DNA of 64,000 nucleotides, from assembly GCA_917880885.1 (NCBI GenBank), contig OU862917.1, positions 24,850,104-24,914,103 of the forward strand, written 5' to 3'. The DNA is from Limnephilus marmoratus (Eukaryota > Arthropoda > Insecta > Trichoptera > Limnephilidae). Under the pieces are notes generated by a model, which was given only the letters and a program-made list of their open reading frames with translations, did not search any database and was not told the DNA's origin. The position numbers and the translations under genes are program-made. Shown here one piece after another: positions 31,350-43,479 of this stretch. The first letter of the stretch is position 1; each line of letters begins with the position of its first letter.

Positions 31350-32165
31350 GACTCGGAATTGCTCGCATGCCATTAACGGTTCCCAGCTGGTCCAAATAAT
31401 TAATAACAATAATTTCTATGTTTTAAATTAACAACTATGGATGAAAAAAGATATTCTGGTAGTAGTATAAATATTCTTTAATGAAGCTGGTTTGGTAAAA
31501 ATTTTGAAGAACTAAAAAGTAACAAACTATAAATGCTTGTATGATTTTTGTAAGAAGTTGATCCCCGTGAAAACTAGAGTAAACTAATTACCAATGTCTA
31601 AAATATTCGGAGCCCTTTTAAGTGAAGTTTTAAAACTATTGTTTTGTAGTAATAAATTAATGAATTAATATTATAATGACTTTCTGCTTTCACCATGAAA
31701 TGTCTTCGCTATAAATATCGTCAATCTTCGTTTAAGAAACTCTGTATCAAATCATTTACGTAATTATATTGACAGATAAGTATCTTATTATTAATTATTC
31801 TAAAAAGTTGACAGATTTTTAACTAAATACGAGATATCTCGATTTCGAGCAAGAGTAATGGTTTTAGGCGTAGCCGATTTTTTTTTAACAAATTATCTGA
31901 TAAGTTAATGAAAATCAGTACGTATAGAACTGATAAGGTCGGGTGGGAGGTAATGCTTTTATCATCTGAGTGTGCTTTTGTTTATTTGATTTTTTTATTG
32001 AGAAACGTCCAGAAATGCCACCGGAGACCACAATTTCGTTATCGTTTTTTTACTCAAAAGACGATTAGGAAACGCTTGTTAAACTTTGTCAGGTAAGTTC
32101 CTTAATCCCTTGGTATCTATGAAACAGTTTGATAATTTGCTACTCTTCTTTATCGATTGGCTTAT
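31350..32165. other. Unassigned AT-rich sequence
   Basis: Nothing recognised. Confidence 0.5.
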
Positions 32166-32170
32166 ACATG

Positions 32171-32490
32171 TTGTATTTCCTGTTCATGCAAACCCCGCCA
32201 CTTGATTAATTTTACCAGACACTCAAATAAATAATTTCGAATCTCAAAAAGTCCTCCAATCCCAATCATGTGTCAAAACACTTGACAGTTCGGTCGGGTG
32301 TCAACAATTGATTACAATCAATTTGTATTTATCAAGTTGTATTTCCTGTTCATGCAAACCCCGCCACTTGATTAATTTTACCAGACACTCAAATAAATAA
32401 TTTCGAATCTCAAAAAGTCCTCCAATCCCAATCATGTGTCAAAACACTTGACAGTTCGGTCGGGTGTCAACAATTGATTACAATCAATTG
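32171..32490 (+). repeat. Tandem duplication, period 166 bp
   Basis: A unit of about 153 bases starting TTGTATTTCCTGTTCATGCA at 32171 is repeated at 32337 virtually without change. Each copy ends in an inverted repeat CAATTGAT-TACA-ATCAATTG. The near identity indicates a recent duplication. Confidence 0.9.
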
Positions 32491-33595
32491 TCTGTTATTC
32501 AATTGAGAGACAGCACCACCAATCAATTACCAACCCTCGCTGTAATAACAGCAGAAGGGTGACTATTGTATTGAAAGGAGGGATGTTATTATATTGGATA
32601 TTCGCCGCCATTTGTTTGGTATAACAATCTACGTCGAAGAAAATAGAAATGTGATGACGTCACTATATTGATTGTTTTTCTTCTTTGTTTTGTGCTTCTA
32701 TGGAAGAAAATTCTCCTATTTTCTGATAGTGTGAAGTTTCAATTTTCTCGATTGGTACAAGATGTATTTTCTAGTTTATTTTCGACCGAGTATAGTATTT
32801 TTATAAACTACTACTGTGAACTCTTGTGCCACAGTGGACTGTTTACACGATTTATTTTTACTTCTTGGTGCAGGAACAGTTTCTACGACCTTTTCAATTT
32901 AAACTGCCCTTTCCACTAGCGACCCAAAAGTATTGTGAAAACTTTAATTCAATAGAAGAATTAAGCTGTAAATTGCAAGACAATCGTAAATACAACTTCG
33001 CTCCCCAAATATAAATTTTATTTTGACTTCTGTGCGCGAATTTTCAATTTATATACGCTTAATACCTAATAAGTCAAGAAGTATTTAGCGAATATAAATT
33101 AAAACTTCGAAATACCAGTATTATGAACATAATTTTGCTATGACGGGTCCATTTTCGCTATCACAATTTTTGTCTCCGCTTGCAAAGGAAACACGCCATC
33201 ATTCAATAACATTGGCATATTATTAACTAGATACTAATAACGTGGAAAAAATCGCCATCTGTTATTGAGGTTTGTTTATTATTTTTACCTTTGAAAGGCG
33301 AAACGGCAATCTCCTGTCAAATCTGAATTAGAACATAAATGAAAATTTGGGCAAATTTTTAAAAATAATGTTGATTTTACTAAAAAACTACATTTATCAG
33401 CTGTGCTCTCTGTCCTCAAAGCTCAGTGTTTTTTCCTTGAAAACAAATTTCCACAGATTTTTCTGAGTTTCCGAGTACCACCATAATATTATGTACTAAC
33501 GTCGGAAAACCTTTATCATCTCTTTGTCAAGTTACCAAGAATTCATATCACCAATAATTTTGTAGAAATGACTTTTTATAGACATTTGTGTGATA
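32491..33595. other. Unassigned AT-rich sequence
   Basis: Open frames at 32668-33014 are T-rich and have no recognised domain. Confidence 0.45.
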
Positions 33596-33599
33596 TGAC

Positions 33600-33815
33600 T
33601 ATGTAGGACGGTATTACGAATGGTGAGATCGAAACAGCATGCAAATCCAGAGTAATCGTAACGAACAAGTTAGTTTGGGCATTTAATATGGATGTTTGGA
33701 GAAATGAGTGTAAGGAGATAATATTATGGATGGAGAAAGAAATTTTTAGAAGAAAAGAAAAAGAAGTTGCTCAAAAATGGCACCATCCAACTACTCGGTT
33801 GGGTCGTATTGATGC
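33600..33815 (+). pseudogene. Possible LINE fragment (post-RT region)
   Basis: One frame reads GEIETACKSRVIVTNKLVWA and continues for about 65 codons, resembling the segment between RT and C-terminus in RTE/R4-type LINEs. By-eye similarity only. Confidence 0.3.
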
Positions 33816-34596
33816 ATGACGACGCACGAATATGAATCAAGAAAGGCGTATGTGCTTAAGTATAGTTTTACGACAGGTGGACCTCTCTATCTGCGATAAT
33901 ATTACGAATAAGTTTTTTTTTTTACCCAATCGTGTTCGCATTATCAGTCATAGATTTATTAAATTTCTAGAATGGTCGGTACTTATGGGTAGAAAATTTT
34001 TCTCTTCCATTCTTTCTCTTCTCCCGTTCAGCGCGCCACATAATTTCCGTAGATTGGGGTTGCAATTTCCCAGACATTTGTTCTTTATTAAAGCAGGTAG
34101 GTCTAAAAATTGCGTTCTTAAAATTTTAAATCAGCTTTACCGCAATTTAATAACAGGCATTGCCAACATTACGGAAGTCCTGCAACATCTGTTTTATCCG
34201 TGTACTATTTTGGGTGGTTTTAATTAATAATTAATTGTTTGAGTGTTCCCATGCAAAATGGACGCTGTGGTCAGTATAACGATGGGATGTAGTGATTTCC
34301 AATCAATTAGTGTTCGCCGCTTTAGCCAAACGCCATATTTGCTCGTGTATTTATTTGCGTTGTTGGATAGGCGGTAAAGACCACGTGGCATGAGAGAAAA
34401 ATTCACTACTTAGCAGAGTACGGAATTTTAATGCGAGAAGTTATGAACTTGGATTTCAAATACTATATTCAATGTAGGTTCTTGCTTTAGTGTGAAAATT
34501 TTCTTTAATTTTTATTTATTTTTTATAGAAAGTTTTTGTTACCATGTCGATGGAGCAGTTATGAAAATAAAATACAAGGCAATCTATATAAATTTT
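33816..34596. other. Unassigned sequence with one 131-codon open frame
   Basis: The frame 33832-34227 (+) starts at an ATG and has no recognised domain. It is T-rich in its first half. I cannot tell an exon from chance. Confidence 0.3.
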
Positions 34597-35152
34597 CTAC
34601 ATAAATAAAAATGAATCGCCGAAATGTATTTACGCTCATAACTTCCGAACGACTGTACCAAATTGGATAATTCTTCTTTTTTTGGGTTCGTTATCGTCAG
34701 GATAAGGTTTGTATAAAACTACTGGTGAGCGCTGGCATTATGAAATTTATATACAAAAAATTGCAATAGGTGGCACGCGAGCTGTTTGAAAAATGAATGT
34801 ACAGGGACTGATTGTATGGAATGCGGGAGGGAGGATGGGGGATGGGGGATGGGAACTCGGGTAGGGGGTTTGCGGGAGGGGGGAGGGGGAGGGGAACCCA
34901 AGAGGGGGGGAGGGAAACTGGGAGGGGGGAGAAAAACTCGGGAGGGGGGTTAACGGGGGGAGGGAAGGGGGGTAGTGGAGTGGGGAAAGGGAAGGTCGAA
35001 GGAAGGGAAGTGTGAACGCGAAAGGGGAAGGGGACGTGGGAGAGGAAGGGGACGCGGAAGGCTAACGGGACGAATGGGAAAGGACACGCAGGGAGAAACA
35101 GTTTATTTATTAAATGGCAAAGCAACGCATGCCGGGAAGCAACTAGTATGTA
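34597..35152 (-). repeat. Dispersed repeat K, second copy
   Basis: Reverse complement of the repeat at 29737-30235: it reads CTAGTTGCTTCCCGGCATGC from 35150 leftwards and ends CGGCGATTCATTTTTATTTA near 34603. Its polypyrimidine core (34815-35060) is longer than in the first copy, so the core length varies between copies. Confidence 0.82.
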
Positions 35153-35389
35153 ATAAAACAGTTCCACAGAGGCAACGCCTGTGAGTGGGTATTATAGTAA
35201 TTATTGTATATTAATACAAATAACATGATAACATAATATAAATACATAAATAACCATGTAATAATTATATTATATGGTTATTTATGATTTTTTTAGGTAA
35301 TAAAAAAAATTTGGAGGATACTTACAAAGAAAACAATAATTGAAATAAATACTAAATTAACATAAAATATGACTTTTTCTGTGGATGTT
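35153..35389. other. AT-rich spacer
   Basis: Nothing recognised. Confidence 0.5.
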
Positions 35390-35880
35390 TTAAGCAAATT
35401 TATTTATAATAATAATAATAAGAGTGTTTATTTCAGGATGTGGGGAGGATAGTGCAATCCCACACGTCTCATAAAGTTGTACATATTTACAGAACAGATA
35501 AAGTAAAAAAAGTAAATAGAAAAGGAAAGAAAAGAAAAAAATAAATAAAATAAAATAAAAATAAATAAAAAACATAAGCGATAATAGAAATAAAATAAAT
35601 AATCAATCATAATGTAGGACGTGGTCTGGAGTGAGCTCGGGCCCAGCGCTCGCTCAGGAGTGGCGCTTGGTGATTTGATCGTGTTTCATTCGATAACTAG
35701 AAATATTGATTTTAGGATCTTCATTGTGCAGTTCTCCGATTGGTGAAAAATTATGTGTAATAAAATAAGAAAACCGGGAAAATGATTTTTTATCAAGAGT
35801 TTTTTCTACATGTACTATTATAATTATTTTTTTAATCGGTTTATTTGTAAAAAATTCTGTATTGGCAATTCTCAAACAAT
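35390..35880 (-). pseudogene. Probable LINE 3' fragment
   Basis: The minus strand ends in an (ATT)n tail at 35403-35422, preceded by the hairpin TGTGGG/CCCCACA (35439-35465) also found at 29681. Upstream, a frame at 35654-35875 could be the degraded C-terminus (KKSFSRFSYFITHNF) but is not a clear family match. Confidence 0.5.
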
Positions 35881-36845
35881 GAAGTTTATTTAAATACGAT
35901 GGTAATTAGGTTGCGAGCTGTAAATACATACGCTTCTACTCCAGAAAAAATATTCCCAATTACAGTCAAAGTTATCTTTATGAAAATTTAAATTCCTTAA
36001 TCTCTGTTTTTGTTGCTTTCTACAGTTGTACCTTCATTTACTCACCTACTAAAAGTTCTTCTTTAGCTACTCAGGACCTACGTGTTAGTATGAAAGTGAG
36101 TTAATAATTCAGTGCGCCCTCTACGGACGAACAGATAAAAGAAACGCAACGGCGCCGTTATCATTATCCTGTTTAGAAGCTCCTTTCACTTGTAGCGCCG
36201 AACCATTGAAATGAATCACGCTAGCAGGTCGGCTCAAAAAATATCGACTGATATTGTGGCCATTCCCAATAATGATGGCAACACTTTTCAGGCTAATTTG
36301 TTCACTTTTGGGAATAGCTCATATAGGTCTCGTAGAGATCGTTGTGTCTCCCTTACTTTCATGTTGAGAAATGTGATCTAAATGGTGTTAAAAAGAGAAA
36401 ACATCTAGCTTTACATTTAAATCTGAAAGCTTTTCACATATAATTTCAAAAGTAAGCCTCCGTGAAACTCATTTTTTTTTATGTTTGCATTAATAATATG
36501 TATTTAATAAATTATATCATTATTTCTGAAAATAAAATTAAAATCTTTCGAATTTTTATAATTCATATTAAATATATATATTAATTAAATTACAATTATT
36601 TGGTAGTGTATGGTTAACTTTTAGATGCAAATACAAAGCATGGTGTTGTATTTATCTAACGCTGCTTAAATCATAGTAGTACAAAAGGAAATAGAACAAC
36701 CATTATATTAGACCGACCGAATCCGTACTGAGTTGATTCCGTTGGTAAAAAAAGTAAGTGTTGACGTCACACGAGTCCTTAGGAGGTCGCTGGCGTTTTA
36801 GCGGGCATCGAAAAATTGAGTTCCTTATTCATTAATTTTTTTAAA
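35881..36845. other. Unassigned sequence
   Basis: AT-rich. 36100-36380 is less AT-rich but has no recognisable frame or terminal repeat. Confidence 0.45.
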
Positions 36846-36849
36846 TATA

Positions 36850-37375
36850 CAGTATATATGGCACCTTCCAGAATATCGCCTTAGTGAAAGACCACCATTC
36901 AGAACAGAAAAGTTGCTTGAAATGGCCCTAGCCGTGTTTAGTGACCAACGGGCGATTCCGTATTTTTTTCTGGGATCGTCATTGTATAACTCACGTAATC
37001 TCTTGTCAGATTTTTGTGATTTTTACATATTTACTGTCACATTTTTAGTTTCGAACGATTTAAACACGAATTCCTGCAAGTAGGCATGATTATTTATTCA
37101 TTTAAGGTACGTTGTACACAGAAAAAGCAAATAACAGCCGTAAAAATCACACAAATCTGACATGAGATTACGTCCGCCATCTAATAACGATCCTACAAAC
37201 TAATGGAATCGCTCGGCAGATGTGTATCGCCATTTTTTTCTCAACCTTCCTCCTCCTTTCCCTCTGCACTACTTTCAGCCTCGCAACATAACCCAATTGG
37301 CGATGTCATGGTCTCACTGGCTACAGACGGTTAGGAGCAGTTGGGACTCTTGTGCAGTTTTGACATTAAAAAATC
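36850..37375 (+). repeat. SINE family A copy split by a MITE
   Basis: The left part (36850-36952) matches the SINE body up to TTTAGTGACCA. The right part (about 37215-37360) continues with the polypyrimidine region, CCCAATTGG, TCACTGGCTACAGACGG and GACTCTTGTGCAG. The order is that of the SINE at 9686-10093, so the two are one copy interrupted at about 36952. Confidence 0.8.
36953..37213. mobile_element. Foldback MITE inside the SINE
   Basis: The termini GCGATTCC and GGAATCGC extend to imperfect arms of about 75 bases (shared GTAATCTC, GTCAGATTT, GTGATTTTTAC blocks). The loop carries no gene. The target duplication is unclear (at most a CA or CCA/GCA). Confidence 0.78.
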
Positions 37376-37984
37376 TGATCGAATTGGATTCATTGATTTA
37401 TCTTTATTGTGCTTTATAAAGTTGTATTGTTTTCTTTGTTTTTGAGGTAAATTTTGCAAATTAGTGCGTTTATCTTGATAATTGTTCTTCTTGTAGCAAT
37501 TTCCACTCTAGAACACTCCATCCCATTGATCCTCCGTACAGTATACGCCTTCCTCAGTGGCGCCTTAAAGCTCGGAGTCGTCCCCAAGCGCTCATATTCC
37601 TCAAAGCTTGGGAAGTCGTGCCGCTTCACTTACGCCGGAATTACAGGAGTTCTTTATGCGCGCTGAAGTGCAATTCGAGCCCTCTACGCACGGAGCTTTA
37701 TTTCCTAAAGCCGGACTTTGTCAGACTTGAGGTTGTACGTTTTTCACTAGATGCCCGGTCTTTGTAATGTATCTCTAGATTAAGGTTAAGAAGAACATTT
37801 ATCTTTTCTTGTGCAGTTTCAACGCCTGCTGGTGTTCAAAGTTTCTGCTGGTGTACATAATACGTTTGTATTTTTCTTCATTAATTTTAAGTAAAGGGTC
37901 TTTCATTAAGCGCTTCCTATCTTTAAATTTAAATAAAACAAATAGTGCGTAAAATATATCATTGAATTTTTTTATTCGTTTGAA
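37376..37984. other. Unassigned sequence
   Basis: The minus-strand frame 37414-37629 (for example KRHDFPSFEEYERLG) is less AT-rich than its surroundings and could be an exon or an old element fragment; I do not recognise it. Confidence 0.3.
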
Positions 37985-38245
37985 AGGCCTATCGATGCCA
38001 TTATATATGGAATATAACATCGTTCAAATGTCCGCCGCGGCTTCTCTGGGTGGCGCGCATCCGAATGTCCAATTTTCCATGACTCTGGCGCATAAATCAG
38101 GCTGAATTTGACCGATTGGATGGGTTATTTTGGTTTTGAGGGCCGCTGTGATTTGTGGCTTATTCGCATAGACCTGCGACTTAAGAAAACGGCACAAGAA
38201 AAAGTCTAATGGGGTCAATCGTACGATCTTGGTGGCCAGTTCACG
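37985..38245 (-). pseudogene. Tc1/mariner-superfamily transposase C-terminal fragment
   Basis: The minus strand encodes NWPPRSYD and then, after a one-base deletion, LTPLDFFLCRFLKSQVYANK, the conserved block of insect DDE-type transposases that contains the last catalytic aspartate (PLDFFL). A second frameshift lies after VMENW, beyond which the family C-terminus RSRGGHLNDVIFH is seen. Two frameshifts and loss of the N-terminal two thirds make it a dead remnant. Confidence 0.82.
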
Positions 38246-38436
38246 TCACCTCCACGTGATATTTTATCATTAGTAAATTTTAAACCATTAAACAATTAAT
38301 TAAATTTTAAACAATATTATCATTTGCACTTGTTGTTGAACGCTAAATCCGTGCATGGTGATTTGGCAAAACAATCTGAATAAATGACAGCCAAATTGAC
38401 AGTTGTCGCTTCAACAATATGGCTGCTATCAACTGT
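38246..38436. other. Flank of the transposase remnant
   Basis: It contains an inverted repeat, TTGACAGTTG at 38397-38406 and CAACTGTCAA at 38430-38439, which may mark an element end. Confidence 0.35.
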
Positions 38437-39882
38437 CAAGGGCCGTAGCTAGGGTTGAATTTAAGATAGGGCAGCGGTAATTACAGGTAGGTCGCAAGTA
38501 AAATGATCTGATCTGGGTCGGGAGGGGGGTGGGGGGGGGGGGGGGTGGGCGCGCTCTGGGCGGCACTTTTAAGGGGCGCCAAAATTTCACAATAAATAAT
38601 AATAATATCTTGTTAAAATTTTTATCATTTCTTTCATATTTTTGTTCGATATATGATTCAGACCGATTGAAATGGGCACGGAATTTTTCATTACTTGTTC
38701 TGTGACAAACCTGGGGAATCCCTTTTCTTCAAATGAATGTATAATAATGCCATCTTAATAACTGCAGCGGCTGGCAACACCGTTCGGGTCGAATTTTGTT
38801 TTGCGCTTGGATTGTTTATGACAAATATTCAGTGAGAATGATTGAGAGAGGTCCGTGGGTGATGTGCGACAATTCTAAGAAAGTTAGTCGCGTGTTCCAA
38901 TGGATCATCAAACCATCCATGTGTTTCAAGTACAAAAGTAAGAGGAAAACCATTTTCTTGTTCTGGGTGTAGTATCTGAGCTTAAGCTGTGGACTTAGCA
39001 GATTAACTCCTGGGTTAAAACCAATTTCATGTTCCGAATGATCTGTCAAAATTCCAGTAGCGGATTAATCTTCTGACACATTTCGAAGAAAACCGTTCTA
39101 ATATTTCGAGTAGAGTTAAAATTTTTATTTCAAACCATTCCACAAAATTTGTAATTCGTAGGAAAACCATACCACGCATTATATGAGAGTATTACTAATT
39201 AAATCTGTGGACACGCAAGCAGATTCGCCCTTAATTTAAAACCAGTTTTGTGATCAGAATGTAAATTTCCAGTTGTGGATTCATCTGCTGACACATTTTG
39301 AAGGAAAACGTTCCCTTATTTTAAGTGAATTGGAGGTTATCCACCATACATACCCGCCCGGTGTAAGTAACAGAAGGTTACTATTTAACAAGGACTCTTA
39401 TTTTTTTACAGAACGACCCTACAATTATAATTAACTAAAACTAGACCCCTATTGTCCGTGCATACGTTGTTAGCGAGCAGTATGCAAGTGCTTGATCTGA
39501 TGACAAACCGTTTAGTATGGAGAAGGCGGAAGATATCGATTGGTTTATTTATGACTCAACCGTTGAATAACATCCCCAAACTGTTTGGGAATACCCCCTT
39601 AGCAGTGATTGCAATACGCGCACTGCCTCTCACCACTTACTTCAATTCCATCTTTGGGCAGAATAAAGAATTGATATAATATGATTTTTGGTTAATTCGA
39701 AGCTGTTTAGTTAGATATCGCTACGCTACACTATTAGGTAGTATTTTTTTTTCAATCATGTCAAACAATGAACAAACAGTTTACTAGTGTATTATCATAG
39801 TCGATGGTATTTCTTAAGGTAGGGCAAAGGTCTTTTAAGCTAGGGCATTGCCCCCTAATGCCCCCCCATAGATACGGCCCTG
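38437..39882. mobile_element. Possible DNA transposon with CAGGGCCGTA-type ends
   Basis: The left end CAAGGGCCGTAGCTAGGG and the right end (reverse complement CAGGGCCGTATCTATGGG) resemble termini common in hAT-like elements. The interior contains a G-run (38521-38546), a divergent tandem duplication (38930-39345) and an open frame 39452-39679 without recognised domain. No matching 8-bp duplication was found, so the assignment is tentative. Confidence 0.4.
38930..39345 (+). repeat. Divergent tandem duplication, period about 215 bp
   Basis: Blocks such as GGAAAACCAT, TTAAAACCA, TTTCCAGTTG/ATTCCAGTAG and TGCTGACACATTT recur about 215 bases apart. The copies are clearly diverged. Confidence 0.65.
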
Positions 39883-40317
39883 ATTGGAAGACCCTGTACA
39901 TATTGACACATTTTATGTAATAGCCTGACACTTTTTCAAACTTTGTACATGTATAAGCAATATGTATGCGATGTTACTAAATGAAGTCGTAAACAACATT
40001 ACTGACTGTCCTGAATTATTAAACGGAATTGATTTGAAACGACAACGAAATCGACACGGCACACACATTCGTGTAATCTTTTTAAAGAAAAACACTGTAA
40101 AACAAGTTCAAATTAAGATGCTTGACTTGTAAGAATGAGTTCAACATAAAATAACATTATCTTATCTCTGATGTAGATATCTTCAATTGTAATGAAAATA
40201 AATATAAAAACTTTATTAAAAATGTATTTCGTGTGTACCAAACAATGTAATGTGTATTGACTAATGACGTTGATATAATAATGGTACTTTTAGCTATTCA
40301 ATTAATATATTAAGTCC
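39883..40317. other. Unassigned AT-rich sequence
   Basis: Nothing recognised. Confidence 0.5.
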
Positions 40318-41015
40318 CTTAACGAAATGGCTCCGGCTTACTTTACGGAAATATGTATTCCAGAAATTTCCAATTCTCGACAGTCAACCCTCAGGCCAGC
40401 AACGTCATCAGCTATCGGAAGGTTAAAGGAACCAAAGCGCACACCAGATACTAAGTTCGGTGAGCGCGCTTTCAGATGGACTGCCATATGATTTAAGAAT
40501 GATCACGGACTCAGCGGAATTTATAGCTACACTTAAAACTCACCTTTTCTGACGGTCGTATCCATAAAGTCAAAAACCTTTCACCTTCACTGCCCGCGAC
40601 ATTGTAAATAACTATTTTTTTTTAAATGTTTGTAAGCCTGAAAAATTCTACAGCCCTAAGAATCCTAAATTCTCCAGTCATTCAAAATAAATTTCAACTC
40701 CACTTTTGCCACTAATCTTCTCATAGATAATAATACTATCCGTGATGATGAGCGTAGCAAATGTAAAATCGTTATAAGTTTTAAATACAATGTCCTCCGC
40801 TTTCAAAGCCGTAGTTCTCCAAGCCATAAACTTTCTAATTAAAGTGTGTTGATCGGAAGTGACCTGCCAGATAAGTATGTTTTCTATATCTATTTGTAAA
40901 TAATAAAATTAGATAGTGCCCAAGAATTCATAATAAATTATACAGCGCCCTTGAGGTGATTTTTCACAAAACCGGCGTTCTACAAATTATCCAATTATTA
41001 TTATTATAGTGAGGA
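40318..41015 (+). pseudogene. LINE C-terminus and 3' UTR (tail family C)
   Basis: 40318-40540 encodes, with frameshifts, a CR1/Rex-like C-terminus (KFGERAFR and LPYDLRMITDSAEFIATL, then KTHLF and stop). The 3' UTR from about 40620 is shared with 48775-49145 and 52705-53095. It ends in a two-tier hairpin (40943-40980) and an (ATT)n tail at 41001-41013. Confidence 0.75.
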
Positions 41016-41462
41016 AATCTATAATTGCTTTTTCAGTTAGGTGAATTATGTATGAATAAATTAACCACATTGTAAACGGTTGATTTCCCTAGAATAAAAT
41101 AAATAAATAATAATGATGATGATAAATGAACAATTGGTTAAATTAACAGAATACTATGAGTAAAAGTACCTAAAAAGCAGTATAAGCACTAAGCATTATA
41201 CAACAAACAAGTACAAATCAATAGTCAAATAATTAGTGAGTTATCATTTGAATACGAGCATTAACCTACCTTAAATCTATGGATTTAATTAATTGTTTTT
41301 CATACATAAACATTTTAAAAATGTTTATTCGAACTACATGTATCGTTACTTGAATCTTGCTTTTTACGGACTATATTTGTTTGAATGCATTTTTTTACAG
41401 TGGAATTTGTACTCTACTTGTTGTTCCATTTTGTGTAAATCAAAGTTTATTAAGTACCATTT
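41016..41462. other. Unassigned AT-rich sequence
   Basis: Short AAAT and GAT repeats at 41096-41125. No gene recognised. Confidence 0.45.
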
Positions 41463-41690
41463 AAGATTTTCACGGCCAAAAGTATTATCGCCAATTATTT
41501 TTGGGTTATTATGCCATGTTGCACTACCTCCTTTTTTAACCAACCAACGTTTAGGACAGCATTACAGTGTCCATCGTCAGATTACACATCTGCCCTCATG
41601 ACGGACACCGTAATGCTAACTGAAACGTTGGCTAAAGGACGAGGTACCGCATCTCGGCATAACCCAAAAAATAAAACACGACAAGATAAA
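41463..41690. mobile_element. Inverted pair of PLE beta terminal repeats
   Basis: The left arm on the minus strand and the right arm on the plus strand both match the PLE beta repeat (ATTTTCACGGCC, TGCACTACCTCC, ACGTTGGCTAAAG). There is no coding sequence between them. Hammerhead cores are decayed: on the left CTGACGA is intact but GAAAC has become TAAAC; on the right GAAAC is intact but CTGATGA has become CTCATGA. Confidence 0.78.
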
Positions 41691-41964
41691 ACACAAGGTA
41701 GTTATAATAAAACTGCGGTCTGTTACCATGGAAAAGTAGCGACGACGTTTAACAACAATTTAAAATGTAATAATACTAGGAATTTGAACAAGGGTCTTCA
41801 TTCCAGTTGTGAGATTATATTTTCGAGTGCCATTTTCTCAAACCAGAGAGATAATTTATAGATATTAACTTTATACAAAACATTATTATTCCTAACCAAA
41901 CATAATAAAACTATAAAAAGTGTAAAATTAAATAAACATAAAAATTAAGTAGTTTTTCAAGTAT
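41691..41964. other. Unassigned AT-rich sequence
   Basis: Nothing recognised. Confidence 0.5.
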
Positions 41965-42241
41965 TTATTTATTTATTTATTTATTTATTTATTGTAAGAA
42001 ACAAACAGCAGTTTTATACAGGATGTTAAAAATGAAGCGGTTAAAAATGAGGTAAGCCAAAACAGTTTCTTATGCTAATGGTTATTATGATATAATACAA
42101 AATTTTAATTGAAAATGAAAAGGAAATTAACAAAAATATATAAATGTAAGTATATTAGAAGGAAGAAGGAATAGGAAAGGGCAAGAGGCAGAGGAAGATG
42201 GGATGGGGACAGGAGATGCTCATGCTGTACCTTTTCTATAG

Positions 42242-42625
42242 CTAATTCACATTTGTGGTCGTACGCTTGACTTCATATCGGTATTTCACAAGAGTATTAT
42301 TAAGAATATCGATATTGTTAAATTGCGTGTTATATTGCGCGCATATGCGGGGTATTGGAGAATTTTTTCTAAGGTTGGTTCTGTACGCGGGCAAATGAAA
42401 AAAATGGTTTAGTCTGGTTGGTCTTGCAGGTATGTGAATTCTTAAATAATTTACGAGTTCAGGAGAGTCCAGGCCGTTATTCAGAATTTTGTATAAAAAT
42501 ATTTGATCAGATATTAATCTACGCGTTTGAAGTGGAGTAAAGTTGTGAAATTTTAAGGATTCGGTGTTATTTGAAAAGAGTAATTTGAATTTATAATTTA
42601 TGTGTTTAAAAAATTTGTTTTGCAC
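42242..42625 (-). pseudogene. LINE C-terminal domain
   Basis: Continues the RT frame after a frameshift. It contains RRLISDQIFLYKILNNGLDS and RIHIPARPTRLNHFFH, the helical C-terminus of this LINE group, also seen at 10806-11297 and 61390-61735. Confidence 0.85.
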
Positions 42626-42638
42626 ACTTTCGATTCTG

Positions 42639-43420
42639 TCAATATGGCATTGGTAGAACGGTGCCCAAATTAGTGTGCAGTATTCTAAGTGGGGGGCGGA
42701 TATACGTGGTGTAAAGGGAATACATAGTTTTAATATTGCGAAAAGGTTTAGATATGCGAATTATAAATCCCAATATCTTATTTGCTTTGTTGATTACTTC
42801 GTTAATATGTTTGATAAAATTTAGTTTTACATCTAGTACTACCCCAAGGTCACGGATTGATTCTATTTCATTGATATGTGTATCATGAAAGTTATAATTA
42901 AAAGAAATTTTATTTTTGTTACGCGTAAAAGATAATTTGTTGCACTTAGAAATGTTTATGATTAATTTGTTTAATTTACAGTATGCAAAAAGACGATTTA
43001 GGTCTTCTTGAAGTTTTATGCAGTCATTGATAGATTTGATTACTAAGTATATTTTTTTGTCATCTGCATATGCAAGGTAGTTAGCATGTAAAAAACATTT
43101 ATAAATATCAAATATATATACATTAAACAATAATGGTCCCAGGTGTGAACCTTGCGGTACGCCAGAGGGCACAGTAAAAAAGCTAGACTTAGTTCCCTCA
43201 ACTGATACGCACTGTAGTCTTTTCTGCAGATATGAAGTTAGCCACCTAAGTAAGTCGCCATGGATTCCCAATTGGTGTAATTTTTTAATGAGGATAGAGT
43301 GGTTAACTTTATCGAAAGCTTTCGAGTAATCTGTGTAGATGACATCTACTTGGTGTCCATTATCCATATTGCTTGTTAAGTATTCAGTAAAGTTGACTAA
43401 GTTTGTTAGTACTGACGCAA
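42639..43420 (-). pseudogene. LINE reverse transcriptase domain (YADD)
   Basis: The frame contains the RT motifs in order: DVIYTDYSKAFDKVNHSILI (motif A with its catalytic aspartate), SGVPQGSHLGPLLFNVYI (motif B), YLAYADDKKIY (motif C with the catalytic pair of aspartates), then KCNKLSFTRNKN and LGVVLDVKLNF (thumb). All catalytic aspartates are present. The fingers region is cut at the 5' truncation and the C-terminal frame is shifted, so the copy cannot make a full protein. It would copy LINE RNA at a nicked target. Confidence 0.92.
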
Positions 43421-43479
43421 CTATTATCCAACAACTACTATCCAACGCAACCCTCACAATGCATTCACTTACAATTTGT

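Larger units (their letters stand above)
41965..43420 (-). mobile_element. CR1/Jockey-like LINE, 5'-truncated
   Basis: Minus-strand element with RT palm and thumb, C-terminal domain, 3' UTR and an (AAAT)n tail at 41965-41993. Two long frames, 43420-42639 and 42625-42242, are separated by a frameshift near 42640-42720. The 5' end falls at about 43420, inside the RT domain. It is the longest LINE copy in the window. Confidence 0.88.
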
